DNA of 64,000 nt from Aedes albopictus (GCF_035046485.1 NC_085138.1:88523228-88587227), one strand, 5' to 3'; positions 22,795 to 34,774 are shown, counted from the stretch's first letter. Numbers and translations are program-made. Notes: generated from the letters alone by a model not told the origin.

Positions 22795-23005
22795 CCGGAG
22801 AGCAATCAAAGCGATACTACGAGTGCCCAAGTAACCATTAGCACTATATTCCGCCTTTTTTTCCTTATAGGGCTATTATTCGGTCAATATAGAGCTGGTA
22901 ATTTCTACACTAGCACTGTATTGACACGTAAGACGAATAATAGTGTTATATGGTTACTTGGGTGGTTGGGGATCGCGAAACGAAGTTTGGGAAGCTATGC
23001 TCAAT
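22795..23005 (-). mobile_element. Partial reverse copy of the 8461-8582 hAT-like MITE, split by another MITE
   Basis: 'agcaatcaaagcg', then 'actacgagtg' to the left and 'gttggggatcgcgaaacgaa' to the right of the nested element match the complement of 8461-8582 in order. The outer end near 23005 (AGTTTGGGAAGCTAT) corresponds to its TIR. The other end is degraded. Confidence 0.7.
22826..22962. mobile_element. 137-bp MITE with CCCAAGTAACCAT TIRs and a TG 2-bp duplication
   Basis: Ends CCCAAGTAACCAT and ATGGTTACTTGGG are exact inverted repeats. TG flanks both sides (22824-22825, 22963-22964). The host is a hAT-like MITE whose uninterrupted paralogue lies at 8461-8582, which supports the 2-bp duplication independently of the array II copy. 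Confidence 0.88.
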
Positions 23006-23335
23006 AGAGGTGTCTCATGGAGCTTGTCCTCGTTCGGTAACGATGTCTCCAAACTCTACGCGTATGCTTACTCAGGCATCACTGGCTAAGTCAGTCGCCC
23101 TAGGTCCTACAGAGGCAGCCGTAGTGATTACGGAGAGCCTTGGGTGTAGTTTTTATAAGCCATTGTCGTCAGTGGTTCAACTAAAGCTCCATTGACTAGT
23201 AAAAACTCTGTAATCCATGACTTTCCTATGTCTTCGACTAGGGATACAATTTCACTGTGTGTCTTGCGCAAAAAAAAAATCGCAAATGGACACTACGTAA
23301 TCGTTTAAGCGTCGAAAAGAACTATTCACAGAAAT
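23006..23335. other. No gene recognised
   Basis: Short open frames only. No domain or repeat recognised between the MITE remnant and the R1-like element. Confidence 0.35.
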
Positions 23336-23339
23336 ATTC

Positions 23340-24340
23340 ACAGGTGGCCCGAAGGGTACGCCAGACGCGATCGTTTATGAAAAGGGGAGATGCTACCAGG
23401 CCACCGACGAACCAACGTGGCAGCTGGCGCTCGCATGGCCAGGAGCTTGTTAACCCAAAGAGTGAAGAGCAGTAATGTCAGTAAGTCGAACCTCAGCCAG
23501 GCGTCCCGGAAAGTTGAGAAGCCTGAAAAAGCCAGCTCGTCATGAGTCAAAGGGAGCAGAGGGTTGTGACCATGTGTAGATTCTCAGCTAACATAGGTTA
23601 GGGCGGGACATGGGAAGGGCGCCCCCTGGGCCCTGGTAGATAAAAAAGATGAAGAAGGAAACATCGGAGGAAGAGAAGCGCAGGAACACCAGGCCAATGA
23701 AAGGTAGGAGGGTATGTGTCAAGCGGAAGAAGAGCGACGCTCTCGTCATCAAAACAGAAGAGTCGAAGTACTCGGAAGCCTTGAATGCATGTGAAGAGGA
23801 GCGATGCCAAGCTTGCAGATTTGGGAGTCGACGTACGCAGTGATAGACGTACTCGTACAATTGATTGATTGATTTGTCTTTATTAGAGAGACTTTCAGCC
23901 CATACTCGTACAAATGAAATAACCCAAGATCAAGCGCGACAAGAGCGCAAGGACGCTACTTACTAAGGTATGGCGGAAAAGTCCTTAGCGAGGGTCTCGG
24001 GGTGAGGGCTTTTATAGTGGAGACGACTCTGAACTGCCCACGATCGCAAAGTTGAGGTTCAGGTGGTCACCGCAGTCATGTGGCTACGGAAAAGGCCCGA
24101 CAGAGACACATAGCTCCATAGAGTAGGAAAACTCAATGTGGGCATACCAACCAGCTGACCATACATGAGCCACCGGAGGCTTACTTCAGGCGACCAGGAA
24201 CCAGGATAGATGTCATGGAACTGCAAATGTTCTGACAGGAACAAGCTGTGAAGGGAAAGCCATGAGGAAAAAGGCTGCACAAACCCTCTCTAGTGCTCGA
24301 TTTGTTGCTAGAAATCCGCGAACAGCAAGCACCATCGGGA
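23340..24340 (+). pseudogene. R1-like non-LTR retrotransposon ORF1 (Gag-like), decayed
   Basis: Pieces in several frames read as R1-clade ORF1: DALVIKTEESKYSEAL at about 23733, followed by DVRSDRRTRT, and near 24210-24290 the zinc-knuckle region MSWNCKCSDRNKL...GHEEKGCTNP. In the family ORF1 is a nucleic-acid-binding Gag-like protein. Many stops and frameshifts make it non-functional. A 42-bp insertion (23861-23902) splits the basic arginine-rich segment. ORF2 remnants follow on the same strand. Confidence 0.75.
23861..23902 (-). mobile_element. 42-bp 3' end of a non-LTR retrotransposon with 11-bp duplication
   Basis: On the minus strand: TGGGCTGAAAGTCTCTCTAA, TAAAGACAAAT and three CAAT-type repeats. 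TACTCGTACAA at 23850-23860 and 23903-23913 is a perfect 11-bp duplication. The same terminus as 12079-12138 but shorter, inserted in the R1-like ORF1. Confidence 0.85.
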
Positions 24341-24349
24341 GGTCCAAAG

Positions 24350-26250
24350 TGCCCGGCTTCCAGAAGAGCCGTAACTGCTGCGTGAGACAGTCGCTGTATG
24401 CGGTACGGATATCGCCATTATACCGGATCCATACCGAGTACGCGCCGGTAACGACAAATGGGATGCGGATGGGTCCAACCAACCCCGTTCAGGAGTCGGT
24501 GCCTACTTACGAGGGCTTCGTGATCGCTGATCGTGATCGTGATCTTTTCTGCAGTGGCTAGATGCCTCCACGGTGGTCGATCGAGCAGTTCACGCAGGTG
24601 ATGGACTGTGTATGACGACCGTGCTGACAGGACGAAGGCCGGTGGTCAATATCAAGGCAGGGAATGAGGAAGCCGTTTCACGAACCAGCGGGGTCAGATC
24701 TTGCTAGAGGAAATGGTCATGTTAGATGTCGATCTGGCTAATGTCGATGATAGACGATGCCTATAGTCACAGCGAGCACTTGGCGGTTCGCTATAGTATC
24801 GAAAGCAAGAACTTAGCCCCCGTAGGTAGAACACATCCTACTTCAATGACGAGGTATTTGGAGGGCCGTTCCGCCATGAGCAAAAACTACTCGTTTTAAG
24901 CGGGGACAGGCTGGTAGCGGTGCTCTCGAGTGCATATGATGCGACCATGTCTAGGCAAGTCCGCCATAGGAATGTGAGACAACCGGCTTGATGGTGGACC
25001 CACGCAGTGCCTGCCTACGGGCTAGATGGTGGATGTATCGAACACGAACTGAGGAAGACCGAAACGAACGGTGGTCATCGCCGCTGCTAAAGTCGCACTG
25101 AAGACAGAGATAAGGGCAAGCAAAAAGGCCTACTATGAGGGTCTCTATCAGAGTACCAATGCGAATCCGTGGGGTGATGCCTAGGCCTACAGGATCAGGA
25201 TGGCCAACACAAGAGGTGTAATAGCTGCTACAGGGTAGCCTCTAGAGATGTTGGAGGTGATAATCGAGGATCTCTTCGCGCACCATGATCTAGTCATTGA
25301 ACATCTTTTGTAGAACCGCTAGGGACTGGGGCTGGCGATGAGGGGAACGGGATAACAAAGTCCCTTCGCGTAGGTAACGCCCCAGGTCCGAACGGAGTTC
25401 CGAACCAGGCCCTAAAAGTAGCAGAGACTCCAGGGTTGTTCTGGTTGCTATGCAGAAATGCCTGGAAAAGGAGTCTTCCCAGGGGGTTGGAAGCGGCAGA
25501 GCCAGATTCTATTTTTAAGGGCGGGGAAACCACTCGGAGATCCGTCGGCATATATACCAATTAGCTTGATCGACACGTAGGGGAAGGTGCTCGAAAATAT
25601 CATCCTCAACTGACTGTTGAGGCTCACCGAGGGTGTAAATGGTCTTTCGAGCAACCAGTTCGGCTTCCGAAAGGGGAGATCTACGGTCTTGTCGATTACA
25701 AAGACAGCCAAGTTGGGCCAGTTGGGCGGCTATTGCCGATGCGCTCCTGCGCCTGGGGATACCCAGGTACAAGATTCTCGGAAGTTACTTCCATAATCGA
25801 ATACTAGTTTACAACACAGAGGTGGGTCGGAAGTGCATTTACATAAACGCAAGGCTTCATGCTAGGTTCGGTGTACTGAAATGTCATGTACGACGACGTG
25901 TTAAGGTAAAAAGTTCCCGGTTGGTGTGGCATTCGTCGGCTTCGCTAACTACATAACGGTGGAGGTTTACAGTGAATCGATCGAAGAAGTGGATTTGGCT
26001 GCAGTTCGCAGTTGTGGTGGAGTGGATGTGTTCCATCCACTCTTCACAAAACTGAAATGGTGGTTGTGAACAACCAGAAGTCGGAGCAGGAAGCGGTGAT
26101 CAGTGTAGGCTAATGCACTATCACTTTGCTCCGTCAAACACTTGGGGGTGATGATCGACGATAAGCTTGCCTTCGGTAGCCACGTTGAATATGCCTGCAA
26201 AAGAGCCGCCACAGCTATAGTGGCACTACACTGGATGATTTCCAATAGCG
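24350..26250 (+). pseudogene. R1-like non-LTR retrotransposon ORF2, decayed
   Basis: Endonuclease traces occur near 24690-24760 (QRGQILLEE...LDVDLANV). The reverse transcriptase is recognisable from 25370: GNAPGPNGVPNQALKVA, WKRQ, GDPSAY, GKVLE, then GLSSNQFGFRKGRSTV near 25640-25690. Further pieces LGIPRYKILGSYFHNR (about 25755) and LGVMIDDKLAFGSHVEYACK (about 26133-26200) follow the R1 order. It is interrupted by frameshifts, stops and a deletion around the FADD catalytic region, which I could not find. Similarity ends near 26250 and no 3' tail is seen. R1-clade elements outside rDNA are common in Aedes. Confidence 0.8.
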
Positions 26251-27100
26251 GTGAATAGCTATGAAAAATGACACTCCACCTGACTCAGGTCCCTTCGGGT
26301 CATGGTTGCTTCCGACACAACTCCTGATAATTCTGTCCAAAGGATGTATAAAGATGGGTTTGGCTGGAATGCCGATGATGTGATGATCTCCAGCAGTAAG
26401 TATTAGAAAGCATGGTTTGAAATTGTCGAATTTTGTCGTCAACTTTTCAAGCTTTAGACCATTGTACCCTACCACTCGTACGACCTGCACGGCTGCAAAA
26501 GGATCCACACTCCGGAAGTGAAACAGGCACTAAACACGCTGCACTGACTGGCGTGGAAAGATGTGTCCTTCCTGAATAGTGGTAATAGCAGCAACAGCAA
26601 CGGCAGCAGGTATGCCGCCGTGGCACTGCCATTGCTGGATTTTGATACAATTCAACCCAGGTGATTAAGTTTTATGCTGCTCAGCTCACCCGTAACCTTT
26701 CGAGCACGAACATGGAACAAGCACACTGCTGGCTGCACTGACGACGCGACGGGAGGATACCGGGAGAATGTTCGGTGAAAGCAGTGCAGTGTGTTCAAGT
26801 ACACGTGTGCTAATTTCGCATGGAAATGACCCCAACCTACGCTGTTGCTATACTCTGGTTGCGTCGGTTTTTCCTCCAGGCGTCTAACTGTGGCATGTGC
26901 TCTTCTAGTAGGTAGCTGTGGGAGAACGGGAGTCCCCCGTGAGGTGGAAGCGGAGATGGGCGAATTTTATGGCCACAATTTGCAAGTGCTAATAATACGT
27001 ACGGACACGGACGGACGGACAGCTAGGAAAAGTGGGAAACGGACGCAGCGTCGTCGCCTACGAAGGGATTGAAATAAACTATCATCACTCATGAGGGAGG
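26251..27100. other. Unidentified region, possible decayed coding DNA
   Basis: A minus-strand frame (26215-26508, 97 codons) and a plus frame (about 26549-26665, LAWKDVSFLNSGNSS... to DFDTIQPR) are mildly protein-like. The plus frame contains a short AGC/AAC-rich tract and ends at CCCAG|GTGATT, which resembles a splice donor. I do not recognise either product, and an in-frame TGA precedes the plus frame. They could be host exon remnants or chance. Confidence 0.25.
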
Positions 27101-28380
27101 GAATATTAAATTTCATTTACTTATGCCTGGGGAACTGGTGCTGGTATGTACGTAATGGCTGCGAACCCTTTTTTGAGTGAAGAACACTTGTTGCCGCCAT
27201 TGTATTAGAGATTTTTGGAGTGGGAGTTGTGTGAGTTATCTGTGGTTTTGTTTGGTTAAAAGCCTATTAACGCTGTGGTTAGGGTGAAATAGGTCTGTTT
27301 ATGTACCTTTTATACTATTTCCGCTACGCATACAAAATGGTGGCTGTTAATTCGACACAGAGAGTCATAATAGATAAACCATGCTATGCGTTGGATGTTA
27401 TAATTATTCCGCTTTTAATGTACTCCGACCGAAAAACATGGATATGCATACATTTCTGTTTTAGATACAGTATTTCTTTTTTCTACATTCAAGTCCCTGG
27501 CTATTTCCAAACATGCAAATCATCTCCACATTACACCGTGTTTCACATCGTACATACAAACTAGCTAATAGTTGCGAATCATCGTAACTAAAGAGCCCTC
27601 ACCTGACATGACACACAGTCCACACTTTTTTCCGCAACTGAAATTATTCAAATTCGGCGCAATTAATCTTCCGTCATGGTCCGTCCTGTAGCTGTTGAAT
27701 TTCGTATTCGAACCAACAAAAAAAACACAAGAATCCGCGGGAGTAGTTATATATGCAATGAAAAAAATCTACTCTTTAAGCAACAACCAACAAACTCCAC
27801 CACCCGACCCCGCCAGTCTCAGTCAGGGCCAGTGTAGGGGGAAGCTTCTACTTATGTCTCATTAATCGTAATTAAGTACCAAGGAATAATTCATTCGCGC
27901 GGCTGTGGCCCGCCTCAGTTAGCGGAACCTTGGAGAAATGGTTTCGTTTTTTTTTTTCGCTCCCCGTCGTCGTCGTCTCTCGAGTTCTTAGCTACGTTTT
28001 GGGAAGGTCCACCACTGCACTGACTGTCCTGTCTACCTAGATGTAGATTACGCGGAGAAAACGAGCGCCCTCAAGAACCATCATGTTCTTCTCGCGGTGG
28101 CATGTAATTATGCAAAGTTGGTCGTCGTCGTCTTTTGGAGTGTAATCGGGAGCGCGGGCAAAGATAGAAACAAAAGAAAGCCGAATAAAATGAATTCGTA
28201 TTTTATTTATTTTTTTTCTTTATGTAGAGTACAAGGGGGCTGAAGTTTGATTTCAGCTGAAGAATTTCAAATTTTTAACAACTGTTTGAATCGGAAAGGA
28301 AAAACGATTCCAAAAGTTTACTACACCTGGTTTTGTGGCCTTGTTGTTTACGATTTGGACTTTAAACGTGATTGATTGCT
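27101..28380. other. No gene recognised
   Basis: Low-repeat DNA with a CGTCGTCGTCGT-like run near 27966 and small open frames (87 codons at 27301). Could be host intergenic or intronic sequence. Confidence 0.45.
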
Positions 28381-30330
28381 GCTTCTGTGGTTCCTCCAGA
28401 AGTTCTCTCTTCTTCTCTTCTTCTGAAGATTCCTTCTTCTGAAATTACGTCTGTGAAGGTCATTTCAGATTTTGTTTTATTTATATTAATGTGTATTTTA
28501 ACTTAACTTAAATTAAAACTACAATTAGTTTCTTTTAGAGTTCATCCTGGAAATCCTTAATGGTTTCCTTCAGGGGTTCTTTGTAGGTTGTGCTTTGAGT
28601 TTCAGAATTATTTCAAACATCCCTGCGGGAAAATTATAGATTCATCTAAGAATTTCATCTTAAACTCCTTCAGGTTGTTCCAGGACTTCGATCCTGAATA
28701 CATCCAGGAGTTCCTCCAGGAGTTCCTTTTAAGATTCCTTCTGCTAAGATTTCACCAGTCTTTTCTTGATTGAATTTCAGTTTGTTCTGAGATTTCTCCA
28801 TGAATTCTTTGTAACTGTCGTGCAGGAGTTCTTTCTGCAATTCTTCCAAGAGTTGCTTCTGAGATTCATCCAGGGATTCTTTTTGGTAGTATTTGTAGGT
28901 GCTATTGACCCTACATCTGGTGACCGCGACGTCCACGAAATCATTCAAACCACGATTTGTCTAAAAGTGATCAGCCCGTGATCGTAAAAATCTCGTAGTG
29001 ATGGCGCATTTCCAACCGTCAGAAACGCAACGATTGACAAGCCTGCTCTCTGGAATGTCCTTAGGGGATCAGAAGCCAAACGTTCTCCTGTCTGAGATGA
29101 TCCGCTTGAGCAGAGTAGGTTGCACCGACATTATTGTCTAACGTCTGATTGCCAGGAATTTGTACAGGAGTTCCTCCACAAATTCCTCTAGAAATAGCTT
29201 CAGGGATTTTCCAAGAATTTTCCAAGAATTCCTCAGAAATTTGTCTAGCAATTCCTTCAGGAATTCCTCAAGAGATTTCTTCAGAAATTTCTCCAGGGAT
29301 TCCTCTCACAATTGCTCTAAGGATTCCTCCAAGTATGCTTGCAGAATCCTCCAGGAATTCCTACAGGGTTTACTCCTGGCATACATGCAGGAATTCCTCT
29401 ATTCTTAAGGAATTCCTCCAGGGATTCCTCCGGGAGTTCTTTCAGGGATTGCTCCAGGAATTCCTGTAATGATTCCTTCAGAAATTCCTCTCGGGATCTT
29501 TTCAAAAATTTATTGAGAGATTCGGTCCAAATTTCTGAAATCCACCCGGCATCTTCTCCAGGGATTTACAAAGACTTTTTACAGGATTACCTGAAGAATT
29601 TTTGAATTATTTGAAGGATTTCTAGAGGAATTCCTTTAGCGATTTGTATTGGAATTCCTTAAGATAATTTTAGAGAGGTACAGGAGCCAGGAAATTCTCC
29701 AAGAAGTCATCCAGGAATTCTTTCACAATTATCTTTGAGAAGTCTTTAAAGAGTTTATCCACAGATTTATTTATTTATTTAATATCCATGAAGCATTGTA
29801 TAATAATTATCCATGAATTACTTCAAAATACCCCCTTTAGCTCCTGCAGAGGAGTATCTTAAGAATTCTTCCTGTAGTTCTTTCAGGAATATAATCCGTG
29901 ATTCTTACAAGTCACTGTAACTTACTTTAATCATATAAGTACCTACATGCTAGCAGTGCTTTCGGACATTTCTCCAGGATATCTTTTAGGAATTCACCCA
30001 GAGAAGACCCTTTCGGAATTCACCCAGGCTTTCCTCCCGAAATTTCTCTAAAAAATGCACCACGAGTTCCTCTAGAAATTCCTCCTTAAATTTCCCCAGA
30101 CATTTATTTTTTGAATACATTCCAGCTGTTCGTCCAGGAATCTCTTCAGGTGAATTCCAGGATTTTTCCAAGAATTCCATCATTTGAGAGTTCTCCGGAA
30201 ATATCTCCTAGAAATTCTTCAAGAATTTCTCGGAGGATTCCATTCAGAAGTTCTTATGGGTACACCTCGAGGGTTTCCTTCAGTGATAGTTTCAAGTTGT
30301 TTAAGAGAATACCTTCAAAATTTCTCAGAA
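28381..30330. repeat. Degenerate 12-bp-module repeat blocks
   Basis: Two blocks (about 28380-28890 and 29150-30330) of 'ggaattcctccaggg' variants, separated by about 250 bp of unrelated DNA. Open frames up to 106 codons are repeat translations. Confidence 0.65.
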
Positions 30331-30545
30331 AAACTAAAAAAATAGATGGAGGTGTCACCTATGCGAATATGTTGTGACCTATAAATTCTTAGCAATTAAT
30401 GTGCGCTGATTATTACAAAAAACTTTGTTGAACACACCATGTACCATGTCCAAATGTTTCGTTTCGGAGTAATCAATTTTGTCCCGCTAAATTGCGATCC
30501 TAGCCCTTAGTGCCTTGTGAACAACTTTGAAACGGATATGTATAT

Positions 30546-31314
30546 TAGCGTGGTTCAAAAAATCGTTTTTGCTCCACACCGCTTATTCGATTCCTAACCA
30601 GATTATATGCCTTCTCCCAAAATTTGAGCTCATTTGGTTGAAAATTGTGACTGCACAAGCCCTTCAAAGTTTGTATGGGATTTACTATGGGAAAACTATG
30701 TTTGTCATTCAATCGACCGTAGCATTTCCCCAAGTGTTCTAGTGGGTTGGTCGACCCTTGGTAATCCTAGGCTACTCTATCAGCTACAACTTTGCCGAAG
30801 ACCGCTTTGAAATCGGACGCCTCATTAATTAGTTATCGATTTGTATCCAACTGGACAAACTTTAACATTGATCCTCCAGCTTCCCAGCAGGCAACATTGC
30901 TGCATATGGCGCCAAAGATAGCACACTGAAATCATGGCTACTATGTTTCACTGCGAAATGCAGTGATGCCCACCGAATTGTTTAACTATCTTGAGTAAAG
31001 ATTTCGATTGGGGATAAAAATCAGTAACTATTTAATGAGGCGTCCGATTTGAATGCGGTCTTCGACAAAGTTGTAGCTGATAGAGTAGCTTAGGATTACC
31101 AAGGGTCAACTAACCCACTAGGGCACTTGGGGAAATACTGTGGTCGATTTATTGAAAAACATCGTTTTCCCATAGTAATTCCCATACAAACTTTGAAGGG
31201 CTTATGCAGTCTCAATTTTCAACCAAATGAGCTCACTTTTTGGGAGAAGGCATACAATCTGGCTAGAAATCGAATAAGCGGTGTGGAGCAAAAACGATTT
31301 TTTGAACCACGCTA
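30546..31314. mobile_element. hAT-like MITE, 769 bp, TIR TAGCGTGGTTCAAAAAATCG, 8-bp duplication
   Basis: ATGTATAT at 30538-30545 and 31315-31322 is a perfect 8-bp direct repeat. Ends and arms (about 180 bp each) are inverted, including CTCCACACCGCTTATTCGAT and complement. The arms carry AACTTTGCCGAAGACCGC near 30789 and its complement near 31055, as in the hAT-like MITEs at 11297 and 13480. A 62-codon frame appears at both ends because of the inversion. No transposase. Confidence 0.88.
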
Positions 31315-31344
31315 ATGTATATTGAAGTATGTCGGTATGCTTCC

Positions 31345-32290
31345 GTTGTGTATCGCCAGTACTTCCATGAGACCTCCTGATACCTCCTGGAATCGCCTGA
31401 AGCCCCCTAAAACTGTCCTGAGATCCTCTGAGATTTCCTTCAACTCCTGAAGCGTCCCTGAGACCACCTGGAACGCCGCCTGAAACTTCCTGAAACGCCC
31501 CATGACACTCTAATACGCCCCTGAGACCTTCAGGAATCCTTCTAAAACCCTCTGATATGACGCCATAGAGACTCTCTGAACTCCTGAAACCCCATGACAC
31601 CCCTAAAAGCATATGAGGTGTCCTGGTACCAGCTGAGACCCTTTGAAACGCTCCTAATACATCCAGGTACACTCCTGAAACCCCCTGGAGCCCCAAGCAA
31701 CGCCCTTCAAATCCCCTTAAACATCTTTGAGATCTCCTGAAATGCACCTGAGATCCTCTGAAACTCTTCTGCGATCTCCTGGAGCGCTCCTGCCCAAGAC
31801 TCAGCAACTTTTAGAGCCCTCTGGCAACACCCGAGGGCTCCTGAAACGCCTCTGAGACCATCTGAAACAACTCCTCTGAGAACCCCTGGAGCGCCCCTGA
31901 GAGCCCGTGGTACACCTGAAATCCCCTGGCACTCCAATGGAACCTCCTCAGGCCCTTTAATGCGCCCCTAAGGCGTCATATAATCTCCCGGAAGCCCCCT
32001 GAAGCGCACATGAGGACCCTAATGCACAAGGAGGGAAAAAACCCCGGGTACCCCTGAAACAACCTCGAGACCTCTGGAACTATTCTGGAACCTTCTGAAA
32101 CCACCTTAAGCGCCACCCGAGACCCCCTGAAATGCCTCTAAAACCTCCCTGAAATGCCCTTGAGATCCTCTTGAACTACTCTGGCACCCTCTGAGACCCC
32201 TTTGAAACGCCCGTGAGATCTTCTGGTACCCCCTTGGCCCCTGGAAAGCCTCGGAACCACCAGGAAGGCCTTGTAATGTGTCTCTGTTCT
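31345..32290. repeat. C/T-rich degenerate minisatellite ('CCCCTGAAACGCC' type)
   Basis: A ladder of CCTGAAACGCC, CCTGAGACC and CCCTGGAGC blocks at roughly 12-30 bp spacing. The 201-codon minus-strand frame is a translation of this repeat fused to the arm of the preceding MITE and is not considered a gene. Confidence 0.7.
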
Positions 32291-32429
32291 CCCCTAGAAA
32301 CGCATTTTAGATATATTGTAAGAAACTATAAATCAATGATGAAGATGAACCTGGGCGTGTTAGTGGAATACCTGTAGGTTAACAGAAAATAGAGATAAAT
32401 ATCTAAATACTGTTCCATTTTTAACTAGG

Positions 32430-32660
32430 GACCTGCACCATTTGGGCAGATTTACCTATTTTAGGTACACTAAATCAATTTTTATCCTACTTAAAATATA
32501 GGAATGAAACACTGATGGTTTTGTTTCTTATTTTTATATTTTTGCTAGCAGTAAAAACGAGTGATAACAAAAATAATAGAATCGATCGATGCCACAGACG
32601 CTGTATTTTTGGATAGGGTGAATTTGAGATCAGAAAATTACTAACTACTTAACACAGTAA
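32430..32660. repeat. Dispersed repeat shared with 7906-8200
   Basis: 'gttttgtttcttatttttat' and 'aatagaatcgatcgatgcca' correspond to the same order of segments at about 7970-8050. Boundaries unclear. Confidence 0.45.
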
Positions 32661-32869
32661 ACAATCCTATCTTGAGAATCATTTTCCTTCCTGGGCGACA
32701 CAAGTTTTCCCCAAGCCGAAATATTCCAAAACAAAAAGCCAAAAAATACGAAAAAAAAGGTAAACCCCGCAAAAGTTTTGGTTTTTGCGTATTTTTACGG
32801 CTTTCGGCCAAAATATCCAGGCTTGCAAAAACTTTACGTTACGTTACGAAAGCGTTACGTATGTGTTTT

Positions 32870-32883
32870 GGGGGGGGGGGGGG
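32870..32883 (+). repeat. Poly(G) tract of 14
   Basis: Fourteen consecutive G. Possible G-quadruplex nucleus or sequencing-sensitive homopolymer. Confidence 0.9.
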
Positions 32884-32889
32884 TGTTGG

Positions 32890-33420
32890 ATCCCCTCAGG
32901 TGCGTTACATGGGGTCCGAAGGAGTTTAAGGGGGATTTTGGAGGCATTTCAAGACGTTTCAGAGCATTTTCGGGGGATTCAGAGGCGTTACGGAGGAGTT
33001 CTCAAGGGTTGTGAAGCATCTCAGGTGCGTTACATAGGGTCCCCGGGGAGGTTTAAGGGGGATTTTTGAGGCTTTCAGGAAGTTTCAGAGCAGATTTTGA
33101 AACACCTTAAATCGCTCCTCAAACCTCTTGCAATGCCCTTTAAAGTCTCCTGAGATCCCTTGAATTGCCCCTAAAGCCCCTTGGAACGCCCCTGAAACCC
33201 ACTTAATACTATTGAAATACCCCAGAATTCCACGTAATCCCATGAAAACGCCAAAAAATCTTGATAGAACACCCTTAAAAGGCTCCTCAAATCCCCCGAA
33301 ACAACCCCTTAAAACGCCCTCGAAGGCCCTTGGAACCCCCTTTTTGGGCTCTCTAGGAACTTTCTGGAAACCCCCTTAGCCGCACCTCAACTACCCAGGA
33401 GCAAGACCTGTTCTCGCGAA
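32890..33420. repeat. C/T- or G/A-rich degenerate minisatellite, with orientation switch
   Basis: The first part (to about 33090) is G/A-rich ('gcgttacggaggagtt', 'ggggattttggagg') and the rest is C/T-rich ('cctgaaacccac', 'cccctaaagcccc'), like 31345-32290. The strand bias flips near 33095. Confidence 0.55.
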
Positions 33421-34300
33421 CTAGATTCTCTTCGAGATCCTCTTATTAAAGCCCAAACTTAATTTATGCATAAATTTCCCTCTTTTTGGAATGTTTATGT
33501 ATGTAAAGTTAGCATGTCAAAATGTTGTGTAATAATTTCATTCAATTGGGATTATAAATTTTGAAAAAGTGTTTTGTTTAAAATTTTTGCAAAAGATCAC
33601 CTTTCTCTAAACCACTATAATTGTTTGTTTTCAAATTTTCAGAACTTTTTTTTTTGATTCCTAAACTTTATTTCAAAGAGAAGTTTTGATATCACCTTTT
33701 AACTGCTGGGCAACTGCTTGACAGCTCTGTCCAGTAAAACATTGTACGAGCTGTAATTCAACAAATCTTCAATAAAATTCTTGAAAATGCTTGCCCAGTT
33801 TGGCGTGCAGTTTTAAAATATGGAATATTGCCAAAGAATACCATTTGAAATAGGTACAGCCCCAAAGGGTTATTCTGCGCAAATTTAATTGTATGGAAGC
33901 CATCCTTTCCAGAGATGGGAGGAGTCTCACACTATGCAAAGACCCTTCCCCGGCCTATAAAACTTACGCATACAAAATTTCATGCCAATTGGTCCAGTAG
34001 TGTCTAAACCCATAAGGGTCAGATAAACAGACAGCCAGAAATATGTATATATGTACAGATTTACTAAGGAGTGGAGGTGCAACAGTTTAAGAAGGTTTAA
34101 GAAGGTCGTTGATTTTATATATATACCATTACGTCGTCGTTTTTTTCTGAAAGTTTAATGTTATTTATGAGCTACATATAATAAAACCATGACTGATTCA
34201 AAAATTAGTTTGTTATCGTGTACGTAATCTAAAGTTATGTCAAAGAAAAAATGTGAGACAAATTTTGACAGAAACACCCTTTACCACTTCTACTTTTTGA
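33421..34300. other. No gene recognised
   Basis: AT-rich DNA. The segment around 33955-34060 ('aaatttcatgccaattggtc' then 'agataaacagacagcc') resembles a widespread mosquito repeat. No partner or boundary found. Confidence 0.4.
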
Positions 34301-34774
34301 AGGAGTCCCGGGCAAAATTCCCAGAAGAAACTCTGAAAGAGTCTCGGAGAAATCCCTGCAGGAATCCCAGGATAAATTCTAGAATAAATCTCAGTTAGAA
34401 TTCCTGAAACAATCCCTTAAGGAATCCCAAAATAAATCCTGGAGAAAACTTTCAACCCGAGCAGAGGAGAATAGCAAGTTAATAACTACGAAATTATATA
34501 ACCTGTTTTTATATCTTGTTTTGTTATTATTAAATTATCAAGGCATAGCTTTTTCATAACAAATTTTGTTAGACAATCTCATTTTGTTATAATCAAGCTA
34601 TTGACATACATTAACTAAATTACATTTAAATAACATGTTTTGGTGAAGTACAAGTTTAGTTATTGTTGTACTATTGATCAAATTATCAGCAATAGCACAA
34701 GAGTAACAAGTTTAGAAATCACAGCAACAATTCGACAATTATGACTTGTCCCTTTGTGTTGTTCCATTTTTGTA

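Noticed and set aside
31202..31807. 201-codon minus-strand frame
   Set aside because: Composed of C/T-rich degenerate repeat plus one arm of the hAT-like MITE.
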